This document shows, piece after piece, positions 63,843 to 64,000 of a stretch of 64,000 nt of DNA. Source of the stretch: Achromobacter sp. UMC71 (GTDB lineage: Bacteria; Pseudomonadota; Gammaproteobacteria; Burkholderiales; Burkholderiaceae_B); assembly GCF_014170305.1 (NCBI RefSeq), contig NZ_LZZT01000010.1:1-64000 (forward strand). The letters are read 5' to 3'. The notes beneath the pieces are model-generated. The model saw only the letters and a program-made list of their open reading frames with translations. It had not been told where the DNA came from and searched no databases. Made by a program: the position numbers and the translations under genes. Positions within the stretch are counted from its first letter, which is position 1, and the number at the start of each line of letters is the position of its first letter.

Positions 63843-64000
63843 TCACTCCCCCCAAGGCGCGCCGTGCGCCCATCGCGCCGCGATGTCGTCGATCAAGCGG
63901 CGCACCTTGGGCGCCAGGTGCCGCCGGTGCGGATACACCGCGCAGACCGGCGCGCCGGGCGGGGTGCAGGCTTGCAGCAGCGGTACCAGCCGGCCTTGGC
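63843..64000 (-). CDS. LysR-family regulator, C-terminal fragment (cut by window edge)
   Basis: The last 51 codons of a minus-strand gene that continues beyond the window. The visible end reads GRLVPLLQACTPPGAPVCAV, then YPHRRHLAPKVRRLIDDIAA, ending WAHGAPWGE. The pattern vxAVYPHRRHLPPKVRxLID is the common C-terminus of LysR regulators of the DsdC/CrgA-like branch in Burkholderiales. The HTH lies outside the window. It may be an independent gene; its target is unknown. Confidence 0.85.
   Translation of the reverse strand, partial: QGRLVPLLQACTPPGAPVCAVYPHRRHLAPKVRRLIDDIAARWAHGAPWGE

Overview
The window is GC-rich (by eye well above 60% G+C), gene-dense chromosomal DNA from a betaproteobacterium, most likely Alcaligenaceae (Achromobacter or Bordetella). 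The grounds are four Bug-type periplasmic binding proteins without dedicated membrane subunits, many LysR and GntR regulators beside small acyl-CoA, organic-acid and aromatic-type catabolic operons, and an RpfF/RpfR signalling pair of the Burkholderiales type. The genus is inferred from gene content only. I saw no rRNA, tRNA, CRISPR array, insertion sequence or phage.

Layout. 2-5014: tetrathionate reductase genes ttrBCA, with ttrB cut by the left edge just after its start. 5094-11716: a BKACE enzyme and a 3-hydroxyacyl-CoA-type dehydrogenase, a divergent LysR gene, a GntR gene, an IlvD/Edd dehydratase and a Bug receptor. Two intergenic regions here share the same dyad (TGATC-N9-GATCA), suggesting one LysR regulon. 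12070-15042: rpfR (FI-PAS-GGDEF-EAL) and rpfF (DSF synthase), convergent: a complete diffusible-fatty-acid quorum-sensing and c-di-GMP module. 15426-17464: a LysR gene relic, a CaiB/BaiF CoA-transferase and an enoyl-CoA hydratase. 17666-24963: a lipoprotein hydrolase, a 46-residue membrane protein missed by ordinary gene finding, an AT-rich region with paired inverted repeats, tautomerase/LysR, rhodanese/FtrA, an esterase and SDR/LysR. 24942-27262: a GntP-family permease and an APH(6)-like kinase.

27383-32036: GntR, two tandem Bug receptors, an isopropylmalate-dehydrogenase-like enzyme and a PDC-lactonase-like amidohydrolase, closed by a good terminator. 32135-36654: Nudix, then LysR, class II aldolase, MHS transporter and HCCA-isomerase-like protein. 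36738-43430: orphan Liv-type binding protein, HutC-type GntR, AMP-dependent ligase and cyclase, divergent from Bug and SDR genes across a near-perfect 24-bp palindrome. 43503-47647: zinc-ribbon protein, AlaX editing hydrolase, two DJ-1-domain genes whose start codons overlap on opposite strands, and Lrp/LysE.

47711-55369: an ABC half-exporter with a possible 16-codon leader peptide, a 1208-residue CydDC-like double ABC exporter, a divergent LysR gene and a small secreted protein. 55400-64000: an SsuABC-type importer, divergent from an FAD amine/amino-acid oxidase-like enzyme, a HutD-family protein and electron-transfer flavoprotein (EtfB, EtfA); then LysR, N-formylglutamate amidohydrolase and the C-terminus of another LysR regulator at the right edge.

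How the genes work together. Most loci follow one plan: a regulator, a high-affinity binding protein or transporter, and two or three enzymes for one small acid or CoA ester. Exceptions are anaerobic respiration (ttr), cell-cell signalling (rpf), translation quality control (AlaX) and export (ABC, LysE). Most substrates cannot be named from sequence alone.
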